Source of the DNA: Gammaproteobacteria bacterium
GTDB taxonomy: Bacteria; Pseudomonadota; Gammaproteobacteria; Pseudomonadales; Pseudohongiellaceae
Assembly: GCA_008081045.1 (NCBI GenBank)
Contig: VMDC01000003.1
Location: 62,001-126,000 of the forward strand
DNA length: 64,000 bases
Direction: 5' to 3'
Within the stretch, counting starts at the first letter, position 1; each line of letters starts with the position of its first letter. Under the pieces are notes generated by a model. It was given only the letters and a program-made list of their open reading frames with translations, did not search any database and had not been told where the DNA came from. The translations under genes and the position numbers were made by a program. This document shows, piece by piece, positions 9,523-18,381 of this stretch.

Positions 9523-10182
9523 TCATCTGCCGGGCTCCGACTCCCAAAGTAATTTATGAAGCTGCAACTGCATGCGGACAGCCAGGCGGTCGTCCAAAAT
9601 CCATTGCGCCAACTGTTTCGGGTCTTGTTGCCCGCAGGAAGGAGAGAACAATATTTCACCTGCCCGCTCGATAAGGTTGCCTTCGAGCATTTTGGCTTTG
9701 GCCCAGACATAGTCCTGCTCATCACAGATCACAAATTTGATCTGATCCTTCCGGGAAAGGATATTCAGATTTTCCCAGTCGTTCCGGTGGGACTCTCCGG
9801 AACCGGGGGTTTTTAGATCAAGCACAATACAAACGCGGGGGTCGACTTCGGCAACTGACAAAGCACCACTGGTTTCAAGAGAGACATCAAAACCTTCATC
9901 GCATAACAATCTCATCAGCGGCAGACAATTCGGTTGTGCCAGTGGCTCTCCGCCAGTCACTGTCACCAAGGAGCACTGATAGCGCTTAACCTCTCGCAGA
10001 ATGCCATCCAGCGAGAGAAGATCGCCCCCGGCGAACGCATACTCGGTATCGCAATACTGGCAGCGGAGTGGGCAACCCGTCAGACGGACAAACACCGTCG
10101 GCTTTCCCGCGGTCTTCGCTTCTCCCTGCAGGGAGTGAAAGATCTCGGTTATCCTTAAGGTATCAGAATTTGGCTCGGTCAT
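9523..10182 (-). CDS. queE: 7-carboxy-7-deazaguanine synthase QueE
   Basis: Radical-SAM enzyme that contracts 6-carboxytetrahydropterin to 7-carboxy-7-deazaguanine for queuosine synthesis. The 219 residues carry FHSLQGE near the N-terminus and the cluster motif CPLRCQYC (CxxxCxxC) at about residues 32-39, then the SAM-binding VTGGEPL. It sits between cpoB and queC on the minus strand, the Pseudomonas-type order. QueD and QueF are not in the window. Confidence 0.96.
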   Translation of the reverse strand: MTEPNSDTLRITEIFHSLQGEAKTAGKPTVFVRLTGCPLRCQYCDTEYAFAGGDLLSLDGILREVKRYQCSLVTVTGGEPLAQPNCLPLMRLLCDEGFDVSLETSGALSVAEVDPRVCIVLDLKTPGSGESHRNDWENLNILSRKDQIKFVICDEQDYVWAKAKMLEGNLIERAGEILFSPSCGQQDPKQLAQWILDDRLAVRMQLQLHKLLWESEPGR

Positions 10183-10256
10183 GGGCGGACAATCCAGCCG
10201 CAGCCTGTCCCAACGATCCGGAGAGCAGACTGTCGTGCTGTTGTGTAGTAGTGGGT

Positions 10257-11168
10257 CTAATCTAGAGTGAGCAGTCGCGTATCCGCGAGATTAGCCACAC
10301 CCGTATTGGGGAAGCGGCGTTTGATATCGTTCAGGAGTTGCCTCGCCTGCGGAATATTGCCTAATCCTTGATAGGCCAACCCCAATCCGTACATAGCATC
10401 TGGCAGCTTTGCCGAGTCAGTATACTCATTCAGTATCACCTCATAGGAGTCTCGTGCTTCGGCATATCGGTTCAGATAAAGAAACGCCTGCCCTTTCCAA
10501 TAGAACGCATTAGTTACAAAGCGACCTTGAGGATAGATACTCAGATACTGATCAAACTCAGCGATCGAGCGCTCGAAGTTACTGTTAATCACGGAGTCAT
10601 AGGCCATTTGATACAACTGTTGCTCGCTGAGCACTGCAGGTTGCAAGGTCCCTCTCGGCGCGGAGCGCTGCTCCGGCGCTACTGCCGCATTCTGTGCCAT
10701 ATCGGTCGCAGGACCAACACCCGGAGCCGTCGGCTCTGCGGCAGGCTCGCCCTGATCTGCCGGTCTGCTCGCACTGAGCCCGCCACCCGTATCCTGCAGT
10801 CGGTCCGGCGCAACCGCGACCGCCGGTTGGCCATTGGTTGCTGTTTCTAAGTTACGCAACCGGTCATCCGTGTCCGTATAGCGACTCAGCGAATCCCGTT
10901 GCAGTTTCCGCAACTCAAAGCCTTGCTCCTCAACCATCCCACGAAGGGCCTGGACCTCAGCCTGAAGCTGACGATTCTGCTCCAGCAGAAGAGCCAGTGC
11001 ATCATTATTGGTTGGCGACTGCTGGCTGACAGAAGAGCCGCCGCGCACAACAGGCTGCGACTCTACAACGGCTCCGGGGCCCTGAGCAAAAGCAGCAGTA
11101 GCCACCCAGGACAGCACGAAACCGACCAGAGTACCTTTCACCATCACGAGCAAATATTGGTCAGTCAT
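10257..11168 (-). CDS. cpoB: Cell division coordinator CpoB (YbgF)
   Basis: Periplasmic Tol-associated protein that links peptidoglycan synthesis with outer-membrane constriction at the septum. From the ATG at 11168, one base after the pal stop codon, it has 303 residues: a signal peptide (to about AAFAQ, residue 29), an N-terminal coiled coil for trimerisation (about 50-105), a Pro/Ala/Gly-rich linker, and C-terminal TPR repeats (about 180-303). A further in-frame start upstream at 11189 would lie inside pal and is less likely. It is the last gene of the tol-pal operon. Confidence 0.92.
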   Translation of the reverse strand: MTDQYLLVMVKGTLVGFVLSWVATAAFAQGPGAVVESQPVVRGGSSVSQQSPTNNDALALLLEQNRQLQAEVQALRGMVEEQGFELRKLQRDSLSRYTDTDDRLRNLETATNGQPAVAVAPDRLQDTGGGLSASRPADQGEPAAEPTAPGVGPATDMAQNAAVAPEQRSAPRGTLQPAVLSEQQLYQMAYDSVINSNFERSIAEFDQYLSIYPQGRFVTNAFYWKGQAFLYLNRYAEARDSYEVILNEYTDSAKLPDAMYGLGLAYQGLGNIPQARQLLNDIKRRFPNTGVANLADTRLLTLD

Positions 11169-11169
11169 C

Positions 11170-11709
11170 TTATCGAGCGACGATCTCAACCCGCCGGTTG
11201 CGGCTGTAGGCCGATTCCATCTGACCGGATTGCGCAGGACGCTCCTCCCCGTAGCTAACCACCTCGATCTGCGAGCGAGCCGCTCCGTTAACGATCAGAT
11301 AGTTGAGTATACCGTTTGCGCGCCGCTCTCCGAGGGCCAAGTTGTATTCCCGTGTTCCTCTTTCGTCTGCGTGACCTTCAAGACGAATGCGCTTGTTCGG
11401 ATTCGCTGCGAGATCTCGGGCATGGTAGGCAAGCGTATCCCGGTCTGCGGGTTTGAATTCGGCAATGTCGAACTCAAAGTAAAAAACGGTTTGACGCAGC
11501 GCGCTTTGAGCCCGAATCTCCTCCTGCGTCAACTGTCCTCCACCGGAAGCCGGACTACTGGTTGCCGTATTTGTCGAACCGCTGCCGGAACCATTTTGTG
11601 CTGTGTCTGCACCCTCGTCGGTGTCACCTGTAGAACTGCACGCTGTAAAGGCGAGCAACGAGACAAACACAATCCGCGCTCTCCAACCGTTTCTTGACTT
11701 AATATTCAC
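11170..11709 (-). CDS. pal: Peptidoglycan-associated lipoprotein Pal
   Basis: Outer-membrane lipoprotein of the Tol-Pal system, binding peptidoglycan and TolB. The start is GTG at 11709. The signal peptide ends in the lipobox FTAC (about residues 21-24), a Ser/Gly/Thr-rich linker follows to about residue 60, and the OmpA-like domain (about 70-179) contains LEGHADERGTREYNLALGE and the ARS..VSYGEE segment. The 179 residues are typical. cpoB begins one base after its stop. Confidence 0.96.
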   Translation of the reverse strand: MNIKSRNGWRARIVFVSLLAFTACSSTGDTDEGADTAQNGSGSGSTNTATSSPASGGGQLTQEEIRAQSALRQTVFYFEFDIAEFKPADRDTLAYHARDLAANPNKRIRLEGHADERGTREYNLALGERRANGILNYLIVNGAARSQIEVVSYGEERPAQSGQMESAYSRNRRVEIVAR

Positions 11710-11744
11710 GCAGTGAGTCCTCCACGCGGTATTGGCCGCTGCAC

Positions 11745-13052
11745 TCAGTTAAAAAAGGGAGACCAGGCGGGCTCTCGCACGTCGCCGGTCGAAGATGGTA
11801 AACGGAACTTTACGCGACCGTCAATGGAGACAGCGTCCAGCACACCCCGCCCCCCAAACTTGGTGGCATACATGATCATACTACCGTTGGGAGCAACACT
11901 CGGAGATTCATCCAGTGACGTATCTGTCAGCGTGATCACTCTCAGCGTCTCGATGTTCAGAACAGCGATCTGGTAGTTCGGGCTTTGGCGCGTTTCCCTT
12001 CGAACATGAACCATATTGACACCATCCGGCAGGAACTGCCCTTTCATACACTGAAAGCAATCATAGGTCAGCCGTTCAACGTTGAAAGAACTGGCCCCCA
12101 CTTCCATTTGGTAGATTTGCGGCTGACCGGTCCGATCTGACATAAATACAATTGACCGGCCATCCTTAGACCACGCAGGTTCGGTATCAATTGCCGGGTG
12201 ATCCGTTACTCTGATCAGCTCATTATTCAGCAAATCCTGAACATAGATGTCCGGGCTCCCGTCTTTCGACAATACCATGGCCAGACGAGTGCCATCGGGC
12301 GACCAGACCGGAGAACTGTTAATGTTCGGATAGTTGGTGATTTGCCGGCGCTGACCGGTAGCAATGTTCTGCGTGTAGATTCTCGGCAGACTGGTTTCAA
12401 AGGAGACGTAAGCAATGTCTTCTCCGTTTGGCGACCAACTGGGCGACATGATCGGCTCATTGGATTCAAGCAGCACCTGAGCACGCTGACCGTCATAGTC
12501 CGCTTTTTCAAGACGGAAGACCGTTTGACCGCCCGCTGACTGCTCCGACACGATGTAAAGTATCTGGGTGGTGAAGGCACCCCGGGTCCCGGTCACCAGC
12601 TCAAACACCACGTTACTGATTTCGTGACCAATGTCTCGCAGCTGCGTCACGCTGCCGGTCAATATCTCACCGGCCAGCTTTAATTCACGGTTGATGTCAA
12701 AAAATTCATACTGCACCTGCACCAACTGACTGCCCGGCGCCCGGCTTATCTTGCCAACCAGCAGGTAATCCTGAGCAAGAACCCGCCAATCACGAAAAAA
12801 GACCTCTCTCTCTTCATTAGGCAGGCTCAACATGTTGCCCGGGGAGAGCGCCCGAAACTCACCGACCTGCTGCAGATCATCCATCACTATCTGATCGACA
12901 TCTTCACTCAACACACCATCACCCTCCCAGGCGAATGGCACAATAGCGATCGGAATTGGGTTATCAACCCCCTGAGTAATCTGGATGCTCAGTTCTGCCT
13001 GCGCACAGGCAGACCACAGACAAGTCAATACAAGAAAGGCTCGGATGTTCAT
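11745..13052 (-). CDS. tolB: Tol-Pal system protein TolB
   Basis: Periplasmic six-bladed beta-propeller protein that shuttles between TolA and Pal. The 435 residues begin with a signal peptide (hydrophobic core to about residue 19, ACAQA). An N-terminal alpha/beta domain reaches to about residue 165, and the propeller follows with recurrent SPSWSPNGE, SPVWSPDGT and EPAWSKDGR blade motifs. tolA ends two bases upstream and pal starts 35 bases downstream. Confidence 0.97.
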   Translation of the reverse strand: MNIRAFLVLTCLWSACAQAELSIQITQGVDNPIPIAIVPFAWEGDGVLSEDVDQIVMDDLQQVGEFRALSPGNMLSLPNEEREVFFRDWRVLAQDYLLVGKISRAPGSQLVQVQYEFFDINRELKLAGEILTGSVTQLRDIGHEISNVVFELVTGTRGAFTTQILYIVSEQSAGGQTVFRLEKADYDGQRAQVLLESNEPIMSPSWSPNGEDIAYVSFETSLPRIYTQNIATGQRRQITNYPNINSSPVWSPDGTRLAMVLSKDGSPDIYVQDLLNNELIRVTDHPAIDTEPAWSKDGRSIVFMSDRTGQPQIYQMEVGASSFNVERLTYDCFQCMKGQFLPDGVNMVHVRRETRQSPNYQIAVLNIETLRVITLTDTSLDESPSVAPNGSMIMYATKFGGRGVLDAVSIDGRVKFRLPSSTGDVREPAWSPFFN

Positions 13053-13054
13053 GA

Positions 13055-13897
13055 TTAATTCAAAAGATCCTCAGGCTCAAATATCAAGGATAGCGACCTA
13101 AAATTCGCATTAAAAACGTTAATCGGCAAACTTTGCAGCTCTCTGAAAGGCGCCGCCCGGTAGAGCGCGTTCTCTGCAGATCGGTCAAAAGCCGGATCAC
13201 CACTGGATTGCGTAATCACTGCGTCCAGCACTTCTCCCGTCGGCAACATCCGGATTTGCAGGACAGCCCGCATTCCGTTGCGTGCGCTTGGTGGCCTCGA
13301 CCACGTCTCCTGGACAGCCTGCTGAATCAGCGCCGTCGCACTTTGCACCAGCTCGAACTCGGTTCGGGCTGCTTCCGCTGCTGACGCCTCAGCCAATTCT
13401 TGCTGGCGACGCCGCTGCGCTTCCTGCTGCCTGCTCCGTTCCTGCTCGGCGGCGATTTCTTGCTGACGACGTCTCTGGGATTCTGCCTCAAGACGCTCCT
13501 GCTCTTCTCGTTCGGCACGCTCGCGCAGCCTTTCCAGCTCTTCGCGCTCGCGCAGAGCTGCTTGTTCTCGCGCCAATCGCTGCTGCTCTGCTTCCCGCTG
13601 TTGCTGCGCTTCGCGCTCCAGTCTCTCCGCTTCCTGACGCTGCTGCTCTTGCCGTCGCTGCTGCTCAACCTGCTCAACACGCCGCTGCTCCCTGAGCTGC
13701 TGATTCCGGAGTTGCGGGTTCTCGTCGATAAAAAGCGCTTTAATGACCGTCGGCTGAACCAACTCCAGTGACTGAGCCTCCGATGCAGACTGCAGATAGA
13801 GCAGTGTCAGGAAAATCATAATATGGATTACCAGTGCGATCACAATAGAAAGCGGGTAACCGTTGTAGATCACGAGATTGTTCAGCGGAGTGTTCAT
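13055..13897 (-). CDS. tolA: Cell envelope protein TolA
   Basis: Inner-membrane protein that spans the periplasm and passes proton-motive energy from TolQR to TolB/Pal. The 280 residues comprise a short cytoplasmic start, one transmembrane helix (about 15-36), a long helical domain II (about 60-190) and a compact C-terminal domain III (about 190-280). Domain II is almost entirely Arg, Gln, Glu, Ala and Leu, unlike the Lys/Ala-rich domain of E. coli, and is shorter; this explains spurious open frames on the opposite strand. It is placed normally between tolR and tolB. Confidence 0.93.
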   Translation of the reverse strand: MNTPLNNLVIYNGYPLSIVIALVIHIMIFLTLLYLQSASEAQSLELVQPTVIKALFIDENPQLRNQQLREQRRVEQVEQQRRQEQQRQEAERLEREAQQQREAEQQRLAREQAALREREELERLRERAEREEQERLEAESQRRRQQEIAAEQERSRQQEAQRRRQQELAEASAAEAARTEFELVQSATALIQQAVQETWSRPPSARNGMRAVLQIRMLPTGEVLDAVITQSSGDPAFDRSAENALYRAAPFRELQSLPINVFNANFRSLSLIFEPEDLLN

Positions 13898-13908
13898 ACC
13901 GTCTGCAG

Positions 13909-14349
13909 TCAGATTGCATCAAGTGGTTGCGTGATAAAATTGGGGTTCGTCACACCAGCCGCATTAAGTGTGGTGATCAGGGTGATCATCGAACCCCAAT
14001 CCGCTTGGGTATCGCCTTCGACAAGGACCTGAATTTCCGGGTTTGCATTGAGAATTCTCCCAACCTGTTCTCTTATAGCATCCAGTGTCACCGGCTGCCG
14101 GTCCTCCCCTGTCGCGCCAATACTCAGAAAATATTCCCCGGCGGCGGTAATCGAGACAATGAGGGTTTCAAGATTTTCATCGATATCCAGCGGTTCATTA
14201 TTGGCCTGCGGCAAATCAACATCGATCCCCTGCTCCAGCATCGGCGCAGTCACCATGAACACAATAAGCAACACCAGCATCACGTCGATATAAGGCACGA
14301 CATTGATCTCTGCCACGGGTTTACGCTTTTTGCGAGTCATTGTTTCCAT
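13909..14349 (-). CDS. tolR: Tol-Pal system protein TolR
   Basis: Inner-membrane partner of TolQ in the proton-driven motor. The protein has 146 residues (143 if the ATG at 14340 is used), one transmembrane helix (about 17-39) that holds the conserved proton-binding Asp in YIDVMLVLLIVFM, and a periplasmic ExbD/TolR domain. The gene lies between tolQ and tolA with short spacers. Confidence 0.95.
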   Translation of the reverse strand: METMTRKKRKPVAEINVVPYIDVMLVLLIVFMVTAPMLEQGIDVDLPQANNEPLDIDENLETLIVSITAAGEYFLSIGATGEDRQPVTLDAIREQVGRILNANPEIQVLVEGDTQADWGSMITLITTLNAAGVTNPNFITQPLDAI

Positions 14350-14379
14350 AACTGAATAAAGCCGGCCTGTGAAACGAGA

Positions 14380-15066
14380 TCAATTGCTGTGAATCTGGCG
14401 GTGCAGGATGCTGGAGAATTCATCACTGAAGGTGATGTAACTGCTGGTGACATTATCCAGTGCAGACGAATAGCGGTTGTAAGCGACCACCGCAGGTATC
14501 GCCGCAAACAGACCAATGGCGGTCGCAAATAAAGCCTCTGCGATACCGGGGGCAACGACCTGCAGAGTTGCCTGCGCCTGCGTAGCCAGACCAAGAAAAG
14601 AATTCATGATGCCAATTACCGTACCAAACAGGCCGATATACGGCGAAACAGAGCCAACAGTAGCCAGAAATGACAGATGTCTTTCCAGCTTTTCCTCCTC
14701 CCTCGAATAGGCCACGCGCATGGCGCGCTGAGCCCCTTCCATGATTGCTTCTCCGTCAACGCTCGATTGCTGCCGCAGGCGCATGAACTCTTTGAATCCG
14801 GCGCGGAAGATATTTTCCATGCCCACGATCTGCAGGTCTTCCTGCTGCATCTGGGTGCCTTCCTTATAAAGCTGACTCAAATCCATGCCGGACCAGAATC
14901 TCTGCTCAAAACTCAGCACACCTTTCTGCGCTGCAGACAGAACCAGCCAGCGCTGCACGATGATTACCCATGACACAATTGAAAGCGTCAGCAGAATCAG
15001 GAAGACCAGCTGAACAGCCGGGCTGGCATCGAAAATAAGATCAATTGGATTCAGTCCTTCATTCAC
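14380..15066 (-). CDS. tolQ: Tol-Pal system protein TolQ
   Basis: MotA/TolQ/ExbB-type proton-channel subunit. The 228 residues begin with GTG at 15066 and show three transmembrane helices (about 15-38, 130-158 and 170-195) with a long cytoplasmic segment between the first two. The conserved GLFGTVIGIMNSF and GIAEALFATAIGLFAAIPAV stretches line the channel. It is the first tol gene present; the thioesterase gene ybgC that usually precedes tolQ is missing between it and ruvB. Confidence 0.96.
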   Translation of the reverse strand: MNEGLNPIDLIFDASPAVQLVFLILLTLSIVSWVIIVQRWLVLSAAQKGVLSFEQRFWSGMDLSQLYKEGTQMQQEDLQIVGMENIFRAGFKEFMRLRQQSSVDGEAIMEGAQRAMRVAYSREEEKLERHLSFLATVGSVSPYIGLFGTVIGIMNSFLGLATQAQATLQVVAPGIAEALFATAIGLFAAIPAVVAYNRYSSALDNVTSSYITFSDEFSSILHRQIHSN

Positions 15067-15309
15067 TGTCAGATTCTCCGGGCCCGGTTCGGGAAAGGGG
15101 CTCTGTGCGGCCGCGACCGTGATGAGAGAACCACCCGGTCTTATGAGTATTTCGGCCAGTTTGGCAAATAGTTTCGGTCATTGACATTTAACTGGTGCAG
15201 GCTGACCAACTCGTGTCCGGGTCAGGGCAAAGACGGTAAGGATTCTGTCAGAATCAGGGCAAATCACGGCTCCCGACAGTCAAACGACCACTGGCAGGTT
15301 GAAGCGGGT
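15067..15309. other. Non-coding spacer where ybgC is usually found
   Basis: About 240 bases between ruvB and tolQ without a convincing gene in any frame. In many gammaproteobacteria an acyl-CoA thioesterase gene (ybgC) occupies this slot. It holds the direct repeat TCAGGGCAAA at 15222-15231 and 15254-15263, 32 bases apart, and a small inverted repeat GCCAGTTTGGC near 15160-15170. A tolQ promoter is expected here on the minus strand, but I could not pick a strong one. Confidence 0.5.
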
Positions 15310-16341
15310 TTACTGCGACTCGTCAAACAGATCGGTCCCCGGCCCTTCCTGCGTCATGCCGAAATGGCGATAGGCATACTGAGTGGCAACGCGACCTCGG
15401 GGCGTACGCATGATGAAGCCTTGCTGGATTAAATAGGGTTCGACGACCTCTTCCAGCGTGTCCCGTTCCTCGCTGAGCGCTGCCGCCAAGGATTCTATTC
15501 CGACCGGCCCTCCTGAAAATTTCTCAATCAGCGCCAGCAGAAGCCTGCGATCCATCTGATCAAAGCCGTGCTTGTCGATGCTCAACATATCCAGCGCGCC
15601 ATGGGCTGAATGATCATCCACCGTACCTGTATGCTTCACCTCGGCAAAATCCCGAACGCGCCGCAGCAGCCTGTTGGCGATCCGGGGTGTGCCGCGTGAA
15701 CGGCGGGCAATCTCCTCTGCCCCCTCAGCCGTGATTTCCGTTGCCAGGATGCCGGCAGAACGCTCGACAATCTGCTTTAAATCACCCACAGAATAAAACT
15801 CCAACCTCTGGATTATTCCGAACCTGTCACGCAGGGGCGACGTCAGCAAACCAGCTCGCGTCGTCGCCCCCACCAGAGTAAAGGGAGGCAAATCCAACTT
15901 AATAGAGCGCGCCGCGGGCCCCTCACCAATCATGATGTCCAGCTGATAATCCTCCATGGCCGGATACAGGATTTCCTCAATTGCAGGGTTGAGGCGATGA
16001 ATTTCATCGATAAAAAGCACATCACCTTCTTCCAGATTGGTCAGCATGGCAGCCAGGTCCCCCGCTTTTTCAAGCACTGGCCCTGAAGTGGTTTTGATGG
16101 CGACTTTCAGCTCATTGGCAATGATATTCGCCAGGGTAGTCTTCCCCAGTCCGGGAGGACCGAAGACAAGAGTGTGATCCAGAGGTTCTGAACGATTTCG
16201 CGCAGCATTGATAAAAATATCCATCTGCTCCTTCACTTCGGCCTGACCGACGTAGTCAGTCAAGGACAAAGGCCGGATAGCGCGCTCCTGAGAGTCTTCT
16301 TGTGCGCTGCCAACAGGAGAGATTAACCGTTCTTCTTGCAT
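15310..16341 (-). CDS. ruvB: Holliday junction helicase RuvB
   Basis: AAA+ motor that drives branch migration of Holliday junctions together with RuvA. The 343 residues show Walker [12 protein letters not shown] (about 61-71), Walker [10 protein letters not shown], sensor 1 GATTRAG and a C-terminal winged helix with RTPRGR. It follows ruvA after 14 bases, in the order ruvC-ruvA-ruvB. I see no LexA box in front of ruvC or ruvA. Confidence 0.98.
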   Translation of the reverse strand: MQEERLISPVGSAQEDSQERAIRPLSLTDYVGQAEVKEQMDIFINAARNRSEPLDHTLVFGPPGLGKTTLANIIANELKVAIKTTSGPVLEKAGDLAAMLTNLEEGDVLFIDEIHRLNPAIEEILYPAMEDYQLDIMIGEGPAARSIKLDLPPFTLVGATTRAGLLTSPLRDRFGIIQRLEFYSVGDLKQIVERSAGILATEITAEGAEEIARRSRGTPRIANRLLRRVRDFAEVKHTGTVDDHSAHGALDMLSIDKHGFDQMDRRLLLALIEKFSGGPVGIESLAAALSEERDTLEEVVEPYLIQQGFIMRTPRGRVATQYAYRHFGMTQEGPGTDLFDESQ

Positions 16342-16355
16342 GCAACCTCCATATG

Positions 16356-16961
16356 CTACAGCATTCCCTTTAACGCGAGGCGGATCAGCGTTTCACTGTC
16401 AGCAATATCTGGCTCAGATTCGAGCACGGAGGCAACGGCCCTGCTCGCCTGCTGGGGTTTGTAGCCCAGCGACTGCAGCGCAGTTTCGGCTTCTTTGCTC
16501 AACAGCGAGGCGGATGCAGCAAGGGCGCCGGTCGAATTCCCGGCGCCGCTGTCGTCCCAGTCGCTGAGTCGATCCCGCATCTCTACCAGCAAACGTTCTG
16601 CGGTTTTTTTTCCAATGCCAGGCATATTCACCAAGGCTGAGAGATCATTTTCCCTGACCGTTCGGGCGAATTCCTCAGCTTCCATCCCTGAAAGAATCGC
16701 CAGGGCCATCTTCGGGCCTACCCCGTTTACCTTGATAAGCGCTCGGAACAGCGCCTTGTCCGACGGATGATAGAAACCGTACAACAACTGGGCGTCTTCC
16801 CGAACCACAAAATGGGTGTGTAGTCTCAGCTCTTTACCGACCTCAGGCAGTTGATAGGCCGTGCTCATAGGAACCAGTACTTCATAGGTCAACCCCCCGA
16901 CTTCTATCAGGATGGCCGGAGAATTCTTTTCAACCAGTAGCCCTCTGATTTGACCAATCAT
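16356..16961 (-). CDS. ruvA: Holliday junction binding protein RuvA
   Basis: Tetrameric DNA-binding subunit of the RuvAB branch migration complex. The 201 residues contain the N-terminal OB fold (MIGQIRG to about 62), tandem helix-hairpin-helix motifs ([13 protein letters not shown] and [13 protein letters not shown]), an acidic/Ser/Ala-rich flexible linker and the C-terminal domain III that contacts RuvB ([12 protein letters not shown]). Normal length. Confidence 0.97.
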   Translation of the reverse strand: MIGQIRGLLVEKNSPAILIEVGGLTYEVLVPMSTAYQLPEVGKELRLHTHFVVREDAQLLYGFYHPSDKALFRALIKVNGVGPKMALAILSGMEAEEFARTVRENDLSALVNMPGIGKKTAERLLVEMRDRLSDWDDSGAGNSTGALAASASLLSKEAETALQSLGYKPQQASRAVASVLESEPDIADSETLIRLALKGML

Positions 16962-17009
16962 CTTTCCCGCTCCGGATTATGACGGATGCCCGGGACAGCG
17001 CGACAGCTG

Positions 17010-17528
17010 TCAACGAAAGCGTTTACGACTAAAAGATTTAGCGCCGGCCATGCTGATCAGACTCTTCTGTGTGTTGGTGTGACAGATAGCGACGGCCAGC
17101 GCATCCGCGGCATCTTCCGCCAGTGTATCACTGATTCTCAACAAGGCCTTAACCATATGCTGAACTTGGCCTTTCTGCGCCGCCCCCGTGCCGACCACCG
17201 CCTGTTTTACCTGCCGCGCGGAATATTCTGAAACCTCGAGCTCTGATTGCAGACAGGCTGCCATCGCGGCACCTCTGGCCTGTCCGAGTTTAAGTGCAGA
17301 CGCCGCATTCCGACCCACGAAAACCTCCTCCATCGCAACCTGTGACGGCCGATGCGTTTCCACCAACTGCGAGAGTTCATCGAATATTTTTTTCAGCCGA
17401 GCGGGAAGAGCTCCCCCTTCGGTTCGGATGCAGCCGCAATCGACGTAAGACAGCCGGTTGCCCTGAACATCAATCAGGCCGTAGCCGGTAACACGCGAGC
17501 CGGGGTCAATACCTAGCACAAGGGACAT
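17010..17528 (-). CDS. ruvC: Crossover junction endonuclease RuvC
   Basis: Resolves Holliday junctions by paired cuts. The 172 residues begin with the RNase H-like LGIDPGSRVTGYG, whose Asp7 is the first catalytic acid. A Glu in AMEEVFVG and the C-terminal DAADALAVAICH acids complete the active site. ruvA starts 48 bases downstream; a YebC-type gene lies upstream, as in many proteobacteria. Confidence 0.97.
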   Translation of the reverse strand: MSLVLGIDPGSRVTGYGLIDVQGNRLSYVDCGCIRTEGGALPARLKKIFDELSQLVETHRPSQVAMEEVFVGRNAASALKLGQARGAAMAACLQSELEVSEYSARQVKQAVVGTGAAQKGQVQHMVKALLRISDTLAEDAADALAVAICHTNTQKSLISMAGAKSFSRKRFR

Positions 17529-17597
17529 AGGCAGGGCTCAACAGAAAGACAATCGCGGGGTGCTCTGCGAAACCACACCCAAAGCGGCAGACAATGC

Positions 17598-18341
17598 TCA
17601 GAGCTGACTGGCAATATCATCTGAAATACTGGCATTGGAATACACATTCTGGACGTCATCCAGGTCCTCCAAATGCTCGACCAATTTCAGCAATTTTTCT
17701 GCCCCCGCAAGATCCAACTCGACCTCAGTTGAGGCGATCATGGTCATTTCGGCACTCTCAGGCCTGAGATCTGAAGCGGTGAGAGCATCCTGAGTGGGGC
17801 CGAAAGATTCGAGCGTGGTTCTCACCTCAATCGTATTATCGTCATGACTGACAACATCATGGGCCCCGGCCTCGAGGGCGAGGTCCATGATCATTTCCTC
17901 ATCAGCGCCGGCAGCAAAGCTGAGCACTCCGGTACGTTCAAACAAATAGGCGACAGAACCGCTTGTCCCGAGGCTTCCGCCAAATTTGCTGAAGCCATGC
18001 CTGACTTCGGCAACGGTACGGTTCTTGTTATCCGTCAATGTCTCGCAGAGGATAGCCACACCCCCCGGCCCGTAACCTTCGTACACAAGCTCTTCCAGAT
18101 TCTCGCTTTCGGCGGTACCGGCGCCACGGGCGATGGCGCGATCGACAGTGTCGCGGGTCATGTTCGCCCCGAGAGCCTTATCCACTACGGCGCGGAGCCG
18201 AGGGTTGTCTGCCACATTGCCTCCACCCATCTTCGCCGCAACTGTCAGTTCACGAATAATTTTGGTGAAGACCTTACCGCGTTTAGCGTCCTGGCCGGCC
18301 TTACGATGCTTGATGTTGGCCCATTTACTGTGACCCGCCAT
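17598..18341 (-). CDS. YebC/PmpR family regulatory protein
   Basis: The 247-residue protein of the YebC/TACO1 family starts with the conserved [14 protein letters not shown] and carries GYGPGGVAI in the middle. Family members act as transcriptional regulators in some bacteria (PmpR), and others assist translation of proline-rich stretches; which applies here is not decidable. It lies between aspS and ruvC in the same direction, the usual gene order. Confidence 0.95.
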   Translation of the reverse strand: MAGHSKWANIKHRKAGQDAKRGKVFTKIIRELTVAAKMGGGNVADNPRLRAVVDKALGANMTRDTVDRAIARGAGTAESENLEELVYEGYGPGGVAILCETLTDNKNRTVAEVRHGFSKFGGSLGTSGSVAYLFERTGVLSFAAGADEEMIMDLALEAGAHDVVSHDDNTIEVRTTLESFGPTQDALTASDLRPESAEMTMIASTEVELDLAGAEKLLKLVEHLEDLDDVQNVYSNASISDDIASQL

Positions 18342-18381
18342 GTCTGGAATTCCTTATGAGTGCGGCCGGCGCAGCCGGCAG

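Noticed and set aside
13282..13695. Alanine/leucine-rich frames on the plus strand across tolA
   Set aside because: They arise from the repetitive Arg/Gln/Glu codons of TolA domain II read in the other direction.
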